Assembly: GCA_044344935.1 (NCBI GenBank)
Contig: JBIJCA010000067.1
Location: 1 to 17,664, forward strand
Length of the DNA stretch: 17,664 nucleotides
Origin: Aquimonas sp044344935
Lineage (GTDB): Bacteria; Pseudomonadota; Gammaproteobacteria; Xanthomonadales; Xanthomonadaceae
Direction of reading: 5' to 3'
Under the pieces are notes generated by a model that ran no database searches, was not told the origin of the DNA, and was given only the letters and a program-made list of their open reading frames with translations. The translations under genes were made by a program, and so were the position numbers. This document shows positions 1 through 7,861 of this stretch, piece by piece; within the stretch, counting starts at the first letter, position 1, and every line of letters begins with the position of its first letter.

Positions 1-1
1 C

Positions 2-223
<222 letters not shown>

Positions 224-228
224 GAGCT

Positions 229-256
229 GGGATTCGGGATTGGGGAGTGGGGATTC
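229..256 (+). repeat. Heptamer tandem array (GGGATTC/GGGATTG type), 4 units
   Basis: Four uninterrupted 7-nt units: GGGATTC, GGGATTG, GGGAGTG, GGGATTC. The array starts 5 nt after the ettA stop and reads in the sense direction of that gene. It is followed by GTAAGGGCCGG. A matching array lies just after the gshA stop (14390-14417), and a two-unit form lies at 14203-14216. Confidence 0.85.
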
Positions 257-291
257 GTAAGGGCCGGGGCTCGACTTCCCCCGGAGACTTC

Positions 292-323
292 AGGGCCCCG
301 CTTCGTGCGGGGCCTTGTTGTTT
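292..323 (+). terminator. Rho-independent terminator after ettA
   Basis: GGCCCCGC (294-301) pairs perfectly with GCGGGGCC (307-314) around a 5-nt TTCGT loop. It is followed by a T-rich tail, TTGTTGTTT. It lies about 70 nt downstream of the ettA stop on the same strand and is the clearest intrinsic terminator in the window. Confidence 0.8.
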
Positions 324-419
324 GGGGCCAACGCCACGGCGTGGGCTCGCGGCAGCTCATGAATTGCCCAGGTGGATTGCGCCGAAGGTTGGCCGAGCCC
401 CTCAGTGCGCCGAGTTGAG

Positions 420-444
420 CCCCTCTCCCTTGGAGGGAGAGGGG
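420..444. repeat. Perfect 10-bp inverted repeat, purine/pyrimidine-biased
   Basis: CCCCTCTCCC (420-429) and GGGAGAGGGG (435-444) are perfect reverse complements around TTGGA, followed by TTGGGGAGAGGGGG. It lies in the ettA-alaA spacer. It has no T-tract, so it is probably a dispersed palindromic element rather than a terminator. From memory, similar strings are common between genes in Xanthomonadaceae; I could not search for this. Confidence 0.6.
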
Positions 445-534
445 TTGGGGAGAGGGGGAGGACTTGCGTAAGCGCCTGTGCGCTCATCCACCCCATGTTC
501 GTCGCCTCGCCCGAACGCATGCGATCTCTCGATG

Positions 535-621
535 CCCCTCCCGGCCCTCGCGCGCAGCGCTCGGGCGTTCGCCGGCGCGCACGGCAGTGCCGCGCAAGCG
601 CGCCGGCTCACCCCTAATCCC
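535..621 (+). repeat. 87-nt dispersed palindromic element, copy A
   Basis: This segment is the reverse complement of 14119-14205 at 78 of 87 positions, with no gaps. All nine differences are transitions. Internally it can fold into an outer stem CCGGCGCG/CGCGCCGG enclosing a CGGCA/TGCCG hairpin, preceded by a second weaker hairpin (GCCC...GGGC). No coding potential was recognised. Confidence 0.8.
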
Positions 622-635
622 GGCTTCAAACTCCT

Positions 636-651
636 AACGCCGGAAGGCGTT
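636..651. other. Small hairpin upstream of the aminotransferase gene
   Basis: AACGCC (636-641) and GGCGTT (646-651) form a perfect 6-bp stem closed by a GGAA tetraloop. It lies about 40 nt before the start of the aminotransferase gene. It could be part of the untranslated leader or lie within the promoter; I see no convincing -35/-10 pair to decide. Confidence 0.35.
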
Positions 652-693
652 TAACGCTAGTCTTGTCGCCCCTTGAACGCCCGCCCCATGCCC

Positions 694-1935
694 ATGTCGC
701 ACCGTCCCGTCCCGACCAGCCAACGCCTTGAACAGGTTCGTTACGAAATCCGCGGTGAGCTGGCGCGGCGAGCTCGGGAGCTGGAGCAGGCCGGGCGCAA
801 GCTCTACAAGCTCAACATCGGCAACCCCGGTGCGTTCGGCCTGCATGCGCCTGCGCACATCCAGCAGGCGATCGTCGAGCACATCGCCGACAGCGACCCC
901 TACTGCCATCAGCAGGGCCTGCCGCAGGCGCGCGAGGCCGTCGCCGCGCTGCATGTGGCGCGCGGCAGCAGCGGCGTCACTCCGAACGACGTGTTCCTCG
1001 GCAACGGCGTCAGCGAGCTGATCGACATCGCGCTGCGCGCCCTGCTGAACCCCGGCGAGGAAGTGCTGCTGCCGAGCCCTGACTATCCGCTGTGGAGTGC
1101 TGCCACCCTGCTGAACGGCGGCAACCCGCGCTACTACCACTGCCGGCCCGAGCACGGCTTTCTGCCTGATCCCGAGCAGATCGAGGCGCTGATCACCGCA
1201 CGCACCCGCGCGCTGGTGCTGATCAATCCGAACAACCCGACCGGTGCGGTGTACCCACGCGAACTGCTGCAGCAGATCGTCGAGATCGCCGAGCGCCATC
1301 GCCTCGTGCTGATGGTCGATGAGATCTACGACGGCCTGACCTACGACGGTGCGGAGTTCGTGCCGCTGGCGCCGCTGTGCGGCGAGGTGCCCTGCCTGTC
1401 GTTTGGCGGCCTGTCCAAGGTCTACCGCGGCTGTGGCTTCCGCGCCGGCTGGGTGGTGCTGTCCGGGCATCGCGGGCGGCTGGCCGAGTACCACCACGCC
1501 TTCGACCTGCTCGGCGCGCTGCGCCTGTGCGCCAACGTGCCGGCGCAGTGGGCGATTCCGGCGGCGCTCAACGGCCCCGACACGGCCAGCGCGCTGACTG
1601 CGCCCGGCGGCCGTCTGCACGCGGCACGGCAGGCGGTGATCGATGCCTGCAGGAAGAGCCCGCGATTGTCGGTGGTCGCGCCGGGCGGCTCGATGTTCGC
1701 GTTTCCGGGCATCGACACCCGCGACCTGCCCGGCTTCGACGACTATCGCTTCGCTCTGGAGCTGCTGGAACAGGACGGCGTGCTGATCGTGCCGGGCTCG
1801 AGCTTCAACGTGGCCTATCGCAACCACTTCCGCGTCACCCTGCTGCCCGAACCGGCCGACATCGCCGAGGTCTTCCGGCGCATCGACGGCGCGCTGGACC
1901 GGCAGGCGCAGGCGATCAAGCGGGCGGTTGCGTGA
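694..1935 (+). CDS. alaA: AlaA-type glutamate-pyruvate aminotransferase (class I/II, PLP-dependent)
   Basis: This is a cytosolic fold-type I aminotransferase, most like AlaA, which makes alanine from pyruvate with glutamate as amino donor. The N-terminus RYEIRGELARRARELE and the KLNIGNPGAFG segment follow the AlaA pattern. Visible active-site elements are NPNNPTG (about residues 178-184), DEIYD (about 209-213, cofactor aspartate and tyrosine), the PLP lysine in SFGGLSKVYRG (about K242) and the carboxylate-binding arginine in HFRVTLLP (about R380). The 413 aa length is normal. An upstream TTG (673) and ATG (688) are in frame. I chose the ATG at 694 because it gives the family's N-terminal length; none of the three has a clear ribosome binding site. 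The stop overlaps the next gene's start (TGATG), suggesting translational coupling. Confidence 0.9.
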   Translation: MSHRPVPTSQRLEQVRYEIRGELARRARELEQAGRKLYKLNIGNPGAFGLHAPAHIQQAIVEHIADSDPYCHQQGLPQAREAVAALHVARGSSGVTPNDVFLGNGVSELIDIALRALLNPGEEVLLPSPDYPLWSAATLLNGGNPRYYHCRPEHGFLPDPEQIEALITARTRALVLINPNNPTGAVYPRELLQQIVEIAERHRLVLMVDEIYDGLTYDGAEFVPLAPLCGEVPCLSFGGLSKVYRGCGFRAGWVVLSGHRGRLAEYHHAFDLLGALRLCANVPAQWAIPAALNGPDTASALTAPGGRLHAARQAVIDACRKSPRLSVVAPGGSMFAFPGIDTRDLPGFDDYRFALELLEQDGVLIVPGSSFNVAYRNHFRVTLLPEPADIAEVFRRIDGALDRQAQAIKRAVA

Positions 1936-2540
1936 TGGGCCGGTCGTACCTCGCCCTGGGCGACTCGTACACGATCGGCGAAGCCGTCGCCGAGGACCTG
2001 CGCTGGCCGGTTCAGCTGGTGGCCCGGCTCAACCGTCGGGAGTTTCACTTCGACCCGCCCGAAATCATCGCCACCACCGGCTGGACCACCGACGAGCTGG
2101 CCGCGGCGATGGATGCGAAGTATCCGGTCGGCACGCGCGCCGACTTCGATCTGGTGAGCCTGCTGATCGGCGTCAACAACCAGTACCGAGGCCGCGCCCT
2201 CGACGAGTACCGCGAGCAGTTCGTCGCCCTGCTTGAACGCGCGCTGGCGCTGGCCGGCGGCGACCCCCAGCGGGTGATCGTGCTGGCCATTCCCGACTGG
2301 GGCGTGACGCCGTTTGGCGCCAAGAGCGGCCGCGACACTGCACAGATCGCCCGCGAGCTCGATGCGTTCAACGCTGGAGCCGCCGAGATCGCGCAGGCGC
2401 GCAACGTGCGCTTCGTCGACACCAGCGCGGTGTCCCGCGAGCGCGGCAGCGCGTGGGTGGCCGAGGATGGCCTGCATCCGAGCGGAGCGCTCTACGCCGC
2501 CTGGGCCGAAGCCGCCGAGATCGCACTCCTCGGCCCATAG
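1935..2540 (+). CDS. SGNH/GDSL-family hydrolase (esterase/lipase-like)
   Basis: This is a 201-aa single-domain SGNH hydrolase. Block I is ALGDSYTIGE with the nucleophile at about S11; block III is LIGVNNQYRG (G79, N81); block V is EDGLHPSG with the Asp/His pair at D178 and H181. Together these give the expected Ser-Asp-His triad and oxyanion residues. No signal peptide is visible, so it is probably cytosolic. The family hydrolyses esters or thioesters, but the substrate cannot be read from sequence. The start overlaps the aminotransferase stop by one base, so the two genes are very likely one transcription unit. The stop codon TAG (2538-2540) lies inside a dispersed CATAGGG repeat, which suggests the original C-terminus may have been altered when the repeat inserted. 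Confidence 0.88.
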   Translation: MGRSYLALGDSYTIGEAVAEDLRWPVQLVARLNRREFHFDPPEIIATTGWTTDELAAAMDAKYPVGTRADFDLVSLLIGVNNQYRGRALDEYREQFVALLERALALAGGDPQRVIVLAIPDWGVTPFGAKSGRDTAQIARELDAFNAGAAEIAQARNVRFVDTSAVSRERGSAWVAEDGLHPSGALYAAWAEAAEIALLGP

Positions 2541-2559
2541 GGTGGGCCCCGGCCCACCG
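2536..2559 (+). repeat. 24-nt palindromic repeat, CATAGGG family, copy 1
   Basis: CATAGGGTGGGCC-CC-GGCCCACCG. The palindromic core is GGTGGGCC/GGCCCACC. It is the same element as those at 7862, 7941, 8074, 9949, 10098 and 10154. It spans the end of the GDSL hydrolase gene and supplies its TAG stop. Confidence 0.85.
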
Positions 2560-2806
2560 TGGCCGCCACGCTCGCCTTGATCCACACGCCAGCCCGTCGA
2601 CACTGGATGGGCGTTGCAGCGTTCCAGACCCGGCGAAATTCGTCTCAAGCAGGTGACCTCAAGAAATCCACCTGAGGCGCACCTTCGGCTCAAGCTTAGC
2701 GCTCTGTGCGGGGCCTCGTTGCATCGGGTGCGCTCACTGGCGAGCCCGATGCGAGCGCCATGCCTAAGGCTTCAAGACCGGATCTTGGCGCTCGCTGCGA
2801 GCCAGA
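2541..2806. other. Convergent intergenic spacer with hairpins
   Basis: This spacer lies between the 3' end of the GDSL gene (+) and the 3' end of the RND permease gene (-). Besides the CATAGGG repeat, it holds GCATCGGG (2721-2728) paired with CCCGATGC (2745-2752), and a longer imperfect palindrome at 2781-2808. No ORF here has convincing protein character. Factor-dependent or hairpin-assisted termination from both sides is plausible, but no U-tract is present. Confidence 0.5.
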
Positions 2807-2808
2807 TC
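2781..2808 (-). terminator. Possible hairpin at the end of the RND efflux operon
   Basis: GATCT (2781-2785) pairs with AGATC (2804-2808), and an inner GCTCGC/GCGAGC palindrome (2790-2802) continues the stem with one bulge. It overlaps the stop codon of the permease gene. No T-run follows on the minus strand, so it is only a candidate termination or mRNA 3'-end stability element. Confidence 0.3.
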
Positions 2809-5800
2809 AGCTCTGCTGCAGCGAAGCAATCCCCCTGCGCCCCTGCCAGCGCAGCAGCGCGCGCAGCATCAGCGGCAGCACGGTCAGCGACAGCCAGGCC
2901 GAGGCCAGCAGACCGCCGATCATCGCCCAGGCCAGCGGCGGCCACAGGGTGGAGTCGGACCACACCAGCGGCAGCAGCCCGACCACGGTGGTGGCGGTGG
3001 TGAGCAGGATCGGGCGGATGCGGCGATCCAGCGCCTGCAGCACGGCCGCATCCGGCGAGGCGCCCTCGGCGAGTGCGTCATCCGCCGCCGACAGCAGCAG
3101 AATCGCATTGTTCACGGTGATGCCGATCAGGGCGAACACGCCCTGCAGCGGCTGGAAGCCGAACGCCAGCCCGGCCAGCAGCAGGGCCGGGAACACGCCG
3201 GCCAGGGCGAAGGGCAGCGAGGCCAGCACCAGGCCGACGCGGCTCATCGAGTTGAACTGCAGCAGCAGGAAGAACAGGAAGGCCATCGCCCCCAGCGGCA
3301 GTGCGCGCACCACGGCGTCGTTGGCCTTGCCGGCGTTCTCGGCTTCGCCGCCGAAGCGGATCTCGGTGCCGGCCGGCAGTGCCTGCCTCGCCAGCGCCTC
3401 GCGCAGCGCATCGAGCACTCCGCCGAAGCCGAAACCGGGCTGCAGCTCCGAGGACACGCTGGCGACCTGCATCAGGTCGCGCCGCTCGACTGCACCGGGC
3501 CGCAGATCAAGTCGAAGCGCGGCGATCTGCGCTAGCGGCAAGCCCGCAGCGCCGACCGGCAGGCCCAGCAGGGCGCCGGCATCGGTGCTTTGGTCGGGCG
3601 CCAGATGCAGCCGGATCGGCACCGGCTCTTCGCCACCGCGATAGGTCGCCACCGCCCAGCCCTGCGTGCTGGCCGCGAGCGCGGCGGCCAGCGCCGCCTG
3701 TCCCATGTCGACGCTCTCGCCGGCGCCGCGGCTGCGCTGCACCTGCAGGGCCGGCACGCCCTGCCCCAGGCTGTGGCGCACCGCGCGGCTGCCCTCGATG
3801 CCGCGCAGCAGCCCGGTCACCTGCTCGACCGCCTGCACCAGCTCGGCGCGATCGGGATGGAAGACCAGGATCTCGATCGGCGCCGCCGCCGGCGGCCCCT
3901 GACGCAGGATCACCGGCACCACGTCGACGCCGGGCAGCGCATCGGACGACCAGCGGGCGATCCGCTCCAGCAGCGCGCGGTTGTGTTCGAGGCCCGCCGT
4001 CTCGACCAGCAGGCGCGCCCGCGAGGGGTCCCGCGGCGAGCGCTGCAGGTTGTAGTAGAAGGTCGGGCCGGCAAAGCCCACGTAGCGCTGGACCGAGCCC
4101 ACCTGCGGATCGCTGCGCAGGAAGGCCTCGATCTGCGCCGAGACCTCGTCGGTGCGGTCGGGATGGCTGGCATCAGGCAGCTGCACTTCAACCAGCAGCG
4201 CGGCACGATCGGCGTCGGGAAAGAACTGCTGCTGCAGCAAGGGAAAACTGGCCAGCGATCCGAACACCAGCACCGCGCCGAGCAGCAGCGAGCGCCGCGG
4301 ATGCTGCCTGTGCAGATCCACAACGAGACCGCGCAGACGCTGCGCCCAGCGTTCGAGCACGCCCTTGGCCGCGTGCGTCGCGGGTGGTGCGGCACGCAGC
4401 AGACGCACCGCCAGCAGCGGCGTCACCAGCACCGCGAACACATAGCTCACCGCCAGGCTCAGGGTGATCGCGATCGGAATGCCGCGGGTGAAGTCGGCGG
4501 TGTTGCCGCTGGACAAAAGCAGAGGCAGGAAGGCTGCGATCGTGGTGCCGGTGGCCGACAGCAGCGGCATCGCCAGTTCGCGCACGGCCTCGTGCATCGC
4601 CTGCTGACGCGGCAGGCCGGCATCGAGCCGACGCTGGATGCCTTCGACGACCACGATCGCGTTGTCGACCAGGATGCCGAGCGCGACCACCATGCCGATC
4701 ACCGCGATCTGCTGCAGAACGCCGCCGCCCATGGCGTACAGCGCCAGGGTGCTGGCGGTGACCATCGGCAGGATCGCCGCCACCACCAGCGCAGGACGCA
4801 GACCCATGGCGACGATCAGCACCGCCAGGATCAGGCCCATCGCGGTCAGCAGACTGCTCAGCAGACTGCCGAGGCGCTCTTCGGTGAATTGGGGCTGGTA
4901 GAACACTTCGCGCACCTGCAGCGGCGCCAGCGCTGGCCGCAGGCGCTCGACTTCGGCGCGCAGCGCCGCGCCCAGGCGCAGCACGTCGACGGCTTCGCGG
5001 GCGGCGCGCACTTCCACCGCCACCATCGGCTCGCCGTTGACGTAAGCGCGCTGGGCGGTGGGCATGGCGGTGCTGCGTTCGATACGGGCGAGGCTGCCCA
5101 GCGGCAACACGCTGCCATCGGCCACGATGAGCGGCAGTTGCGCGAGGTCGGGGATGACGTCGAGCGCGCCGTCCAGCGACAGCGGCAGGCTGCGCCCCTC
5201 GGCGCTGAGCGCGCCCAGCCGGGTGGGCTCGCTGCGCGCCTGCAGGGCGCGGGCGACGTCCTCGATGCGCAGGCCGAGGCCACGCAGCTCGGCGCGATCC
5301 AGGTGCAGCGCGATCGATTCACCGGGGTCGCCGGACAGGCGCGCGCTGGCGACTCCGTCGATCTGGGCCAGCCGATCGCGCAGGCGCTGCGCGGCGGTAC
5401 GCCGCGCCACCGGATCATCGCCGCCGAAGATGCCGTAGACGGCGAGCTCGGCGCCGACGATGCGGTCGTCGAGCTGGACCCGCTGGGTGTCCGCCGGCAG
5501 CTCGGGCTGCGCGCGTGCGAGGGCTTCGCGTACACGCGTCCATACGCTCTCGGTGTCGTAGATGTCGTCGCGCAGCTGCACCGAGATCACCACCGCATCC
5601 TGGCGCGCGGTGGTGCGGATCTCGTCGATGCCCTCGATCTGCGCCAGCTCGCGTTCGATCGGAGGTGCCACCCACCGCGCCAGGGTGTCGGCATTCGCGC
5701 CCGGCAGCACCGCGGTGACGATGCCGCCGCGATAGGGGAACGATGGGTCCTCCTGCTTGGGCATCTGGCCGAGCGCCAACACACCGGCCAAGCCAAGGAC

Positions 5801-5857
5801 TGTCGCCAGCGCCAGGATGAGGCGGTCGCGCTGCAGAACGGCCAGCAGTCCGTTCAT
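2807..5857 (-). CDS. RND efflux transporter, inner-membrane permease subunit
   Basis: This 1016-aa protein has the RND layout: TM1 at about 12-30, a large periplasmic loop to about 330, TM2-6 at about 335-487, TM7 at about 523-541, a second periplasmic loop to about 850, and TM8-12 to about 1000. It would export a substrate driven by proton influx, as a trimer with the adjacent membrane-fusion protein and an outer-membrane channel. In TM4 the relay reads GILVDNAIVVVE, so one acidic residue (D398) is kept where AcrB has a DD pair. In TM10 the AcrB lysine position reads GITVNNAIL (N916/N917). This fits the broader 'efflux RND permease' group rather than the AcrB core, and the substrate is unknown. 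Its ATG overlaps the upstream stop (ATGA), giving translational coupling. No outer-membrane factor gene is in the window. Confidence 0.93.
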   Translation of the reverse strand: MNGLLAVLQRDRLILALATVLGLAGVLALGQMPKQEDPSFPYRGGIVTAVLPGANADTLARWVAPPIERELAQIEGIDEIRTTARQDAVVISVQLRDDIYDTESVWTRVREALARAQPELPADTQRVQLDDRIVGAELAVYGIFGGDDPVARRTAAQRLRDRLAQIDGVASARLSGDPGESIALHLDRAELRGLGLRIEDVARALQARSEPTRLGALSAEGRSLPLSLDGALDVIPDLAQLPLIVADGSVLPLGSLARIERSTAMPTAQRAYVNGEPMVAVEVRAAREAVDVLRLGAALRAEVERLRPALAPLQVREVFYQPQFTEERLGSLLSSLLTAMGLILAVLIVAMGLRPALVVAAILPMVTASTLALYAMGGGVLQQIAVIGMVVALGILVDNAIVVVEGIQRRLDAGLPRQQAMHEAVRELAMPLLSATGTTIAAFLPLLLSSGNTADFTRGIPIAITLSLAVSYVFAVLVTPLLAVRLLRAAPPATHAAKGVLERWAQRLRGLVVDLHRQHPRRSLLLGAVLVFGSLASFPLLQQQFFPDADRAALLVEVQLPDASHPDRTDEVSAQIEAFLRSDPQVGSVQRYVGFAGPTFYYNLQRSPRDPSRARLLVETAGLEHNRALLERIARWSSDALPGVDVVPVILRQGPPAAAPIEILVFHPDRAELVQAVEQVTGLLRGIEGSRAVRHSLGQGVPALQVQRSRGAGESVDMGQAALAAALAASTQGWAVATYRGGEEPVPIRLHLAPDQSTDAGALLGLPVGAAGLPLAQIAALRLDLRPGAVERRDLMQVASVSSELQPGFGFGGVLDALREALARQALPAGTEIRFGGEAENAGKANDAVVRALPLGAMAFLFFLLLQFNSMSRVGLVLASLPFALAGVFPALLLAGLAFGFQPLQGVFALIGITVNNAILLLSAADDALAEGASPDAAVLQALDRRIRPILLTTATTVVGLLPLVWSDSTLWPPLAWAMIGGLLASAWLSLTVLPLMLRALLRWQGRRGIASLQQS

Positions 5858-6954
5858 GGCAGCACCCGAACACGATCGCCGGCGCGCAGCGAGCTTGAAC
5901 CTTCGGTCACCAGCGGCGCACCGACAGCCAGCGCCCCGGCCACGGCCGGCTCGACCAGCGCGATCTCGCCGAGCAGCAGCTGCGGCTCGACTTCGACCGC
6001 GCGGGTGCGCTCACCGTCCAGCAGCAGCAGGTGCACCGGCGGCATGCCGCCGGTCGCGCGCAGGGCCGACAGCGGAACGGCCACACCCGCTGGCGCGGCG
6101 AGCGGCAGCTGCACTTCGACCGGTTCGCCGGCTGCGAGCGCGGCACCGTCCGCCGCGTCGTGCACGAGCTCGAAGCGCAGCCGCACCAGCCCCCCCGCGC
6201 CCGCGCCCTGCGCCGCGGCCTGGCCGGGATGCCCGGCCAGCACCGCTGCATGTGTGCGGCCGTCGAGTGCGACAAGCCTTACCCGAAGGCCGAGCGCGAG
6301 GCCCTGTGCGATGCGCGGCGGCAGGGCCAGTTCGAACTCCAGCCCGGCGTCGCCGGCCAGCTCGATCACCGGCTGGCCGGCCGCGACGAACTCACCGGGC
6401 TCGGCCAGCACGCGCACCACGCGGCCAGGACTGGCGGCACGCAGGGTCTGCTCGCCGACATTGGCGGCCGCGCCGCGGCCCTGCGCGCGCTGGCGCGCCA
6501 AGCTCGCTTCCAGACTGTCCATCTGGCTGCGGGCGGCATCCAGCGCTTCCTGCGCAACGAGGCCACGCGCGCGCAGCGCGGCGGCTCGGGCGTGGTCGTC
6601 GCGGGCCTTGTCCAGCTGCGCCTGGATCGAACGCACCTCGGCATCGGCCGCGGCCTGCGCGGGTTCGACGTTTGGATTGCGCAGTCGCAGCAGCACGTCG
6701 CCGGCCTGCACGGAGTGACCCAGTCCGGCGCGCTCGATCAGTTGCCCGGAAATCTGCGGCGCCAGCAGGCTGCGTTCGCGGGCACGCAGCTGGGCGGGGA
6801 AGCTGAGCTGGACAGATTCAGGCGGCGGCGCGACCGCAGCGGTGCGCACCGACAGCGGGGCGGTCGCCGGGGCGGCGGCGGTGGGCGGCGGCTCGCCGCA
6901 GGCCGCCAGCATCAGAGGAAGCAGCACGACGGTGACAGAGGGCAAGCGGTACAT
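5854..6954 (-). CDS. RND efflux periplasmic adaptor (membrane-fusion lipoprotein)
   Basis: This is a HlyD/AcrA-like adaptor of 366 aa linking the permease to an outer-membrane channel. The start at 6954 gives a lipoprotein signal peptide (YRLPSVTVVLLPLMLAAC, lipobox LAAC with C19) and has AGGAG six nt upstream; the longer GTG start at 7026 would overlap the promoter/operator and is rejected. Next come a split lipoyl/barrel-sandwich domain (SGQLIERAGLGHSVQAGDVL and later SPGRVVRVLAEPGEFVAAGQ), a helical hairpin between them (about 88-145, rich in Ala/Arg/Gln), then beta-barrel and membrane-proximal segments. It is the first gene of the efflux operon, divergent from the TetR gene, and its stop overlaps the permease start by 4 nt. 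Confidence 0.92.
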   Translation of the reverse strand: MYRLPSVTVVLLPLMLAACGEPPPTAAAPATAPLSVRTAAVAPPPESVQLSFPAQLRARERSLLAPQISGQLIERAGLGHSVQAGDVLLRLRNPNVEPAQAAADAEVRSIQAQLDKARDDHARAAALRARGLVAQEALDAARSQMDSLEASLARQRAQGRGAAANVGEQTLRAASPGRVVRVLAEPGEFVAAGQPVIELAGDAGLEFELALPPRIAQGLALGLRVRLVALDGRTHAAVLAGHPGQAAAQGAGAGGLVRLRFELVHDAADGAALAAGEPVEVQLPLAAPAGVAVPLSALRATGGMPPVHLLLLDGERTRAVEVEPQLLLGEIALVEPAVAGALAVGAPLVTEGSSSLRAGDRVRVLP

Positions 6955-7019
6955 GGATGGCTCCTGGAGTGCGCGGCGCACACGCCTTGGGTCAGTGGGT
7001 ACGGGAGGATCGAACGATG

Positions 7020-7048
7020 TTGCCACCGTAAAGATTGAACTTTACGGT
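7020..7048 (+). promoter_or_regulatory. Sigma70-type promoter of the tetR gene
   Basis: On the plus strand, TTGCCA (7020-7025, five of six consensus) is followed by 17 nt and TACGGT (7043-7048). This mirrors the efflux promoter on the opposite strand. A start near 7055 would leave only about 8 nt before the first ATG (7063), or 17 nt before the second (7072). No Shine-Dalgarno is visible. Confidence 0.55.
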
Positions 7049-7049
7049 G
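7024..7049. promoter_or_regulatory. TetR-family operator between divergent genes
   Basis: This is a perfect inverted repeat with arms CACCGTAAAG (7024-7033) and CTTTACGGTG (7040-7049) and a 6-bp spacer. The AT-bearing core GTAAAG...CTTTAC resembles operators of TetR-type efflux repressors. It lies between the adaptor gene and the tetR gene and covers the -10 hexamers of both predicted promoters, so binding would repress both directions. It is the obvious target of the adjacent regulator, by inference. Confidence 0.88.
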
Positions 7050-7053
7050 TCAA
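7025..7053 (-). promoter_or_regulatory. Sigma70-type promoter of the efflux operon
   Basis: On the minus strand, TTGACA (7053-7048, consensus -35) is followed by a 17-nt spacer and TACGGT (7030-7025) as -10. Transcription would start near 7018, leaving a leader of about 64 nt before the adaptor ATG. The operator arms fill the spacer and the -10. Confidence 0.7.
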
Positions 7054-7062
7054 GATGTTCAG

Positions 7063-7740
7063 ATGACGCCCATGAGCACACCCCAGCCCCCTGCCCGCGC
7101 CCGCTTCCATCACGGCGACCTGCACCGCGCCCTGATCGAAGCGGCCCGCGGACTGCTCGAACGTGAGGGCGTGGAGGGCCTGAGTCTTCGCAAGCTGGCG
7201 CAGGCGGCGGGCGTTTCGCATGCGGCGCCTTACCACCACTTCAAGGATCGCTCCGCCCTGCTGGCGGCGCTGGCGGAAGAGGACTTCCACGCGCTGGCCG
7301 CCTGCACGGCGGCGGCAGCGGAGAACGCCGGGAGTGATCCCTTCGATCGGCTTGCCGCCAGCGGCGCCGCCTACATCGGTTTCGCGATCGCCCATCCGGC
7401 CAGCTTCGCGCTGATGTTCCGGCCGGAGTTGACGCAGCCGGAAACCAACCCCTGCGTCGACAGCGCTGGCGACACCGCATTTGCCCAGCTGACCCGCACC
7501 GTGGCCGAGTGTCTCGGACCGGACGCAACACCCGAGCGTCAGCAGGACGTGGTGCTCAGCGCCTGGGCCTGCGTGCAAGGCGCGGCCTCACTGTGGCTGG
7601 ACGGTCCGCTGTCGCGCCACACGTCGGATCGCCCGTTGCGGCCTGAAACCCTGGCGATCCGCATTACCCGCAGCTTCTCGGAGATGCTGCGCGAGCAGGT
7701 GCGGGCCGAGGCCGCTACACGCGCTCCGGGCGAGGCCTAG
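7063..7740 (+). CDS. TetR/AcrR-family transcriptional regulator
   Basis: This 225-aa protein has the usual N-terminal DNA-binding domain: a first helix beginning at HGDLHRALIEAARGLLEREG, the helix-turn-helix SLRKLAQAAGVSHAAPYHHF (about 41-60) and the following KDRSALLAALA. The C-terminal ligand/dimer domain contains FALMFRPEL (about 115-123), typical of the group with a WHG-type C-terminal domain. It is divergent from the adaptor-permease operon across a shared palindromic operator, so it is very likely the operon's autoregulated repressor, released by an unknown ligand that may be a pump substrate. Met4 (7072) is an alternative start; ATG 7063 is kept, although no ribosome binding site decides between them. 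Confidence 0.92.
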   Translation: MTPMSTPQPPARARFHHGDLHRALIEAARGLLEREGVEGLSLRKLAQAAGVSHAAPYHHFKDRSALLAALAEEDFHALAACTAAAAENAGSDPFDRLAASGAAYIGFAIAHPASFALMFRPELTQPETNPCVDSAGDTAFAQLTRTVAECLGPDATPERQQDVVLSAWACVQGAASLWLDGPLSRHTSDRPLRPETLAIRITRSFSEMLREQVRAEAATRAPGEA

Positions 7741-7770
7741 GGCCGGGTCGGTCTAGCGGCACGCAGCAGT

Positions 7771-7795
7771 GGGTGCGCCGCAGGCGCGCCCTATG
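7771..7795. repeat. Hairpin after tetR, possibly related to the CATAGGG family
   Basis: GGGTGCGCC (7771-7779) pairs with GGCGCGCCC (7783-7791), nine pairs with one G-T, around GCA. It is followed by TATG, so the right edge reads CCCTATG as in reverse-oriented copies of the 24-nt repeat. It lies 30 nt after the tetR stop and could also act as a transcript end, though no T-run is present. Confidence 0.45.
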
Positions 7796-7808
7796 GGCAC
7801 GGGTGATT

Positions 7809-7832
7809 CATGGGGTGGGCCTTGACCCTCCG
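7809..7832 (+). repeat. 24-nt palindromic repeat, CATAGGG family, copy 2 (degenerate)
   Basis: CATGGGGTGGGCC-TT-GACCCTCCG. It has the same 24-nt length and framework as the other copies, but with A-to-G in the left edge and a broken right arm. Confidence 0.6.
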
Positions 7833-7861
7833 AGCCCCAGCCCAGTCTCGATCGTCAACGC

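Noticed and set aside
3590..6718. Long plus-strand ORF (1042 codons) opposite the RND operon
   Set aside because: It is rich in His, Gln, Arg and Ala without domain-like character and lies entirely antisense to well-recognised genes. It results from third-position GC bias.
6955..7026. Upstream GTG start (7026) for the efflux adaptor
   Set aside because: It would place coding sequence over the promoter and operator and bury the lipoprotein signal. The ATG at 6954 has a good AGGAG.
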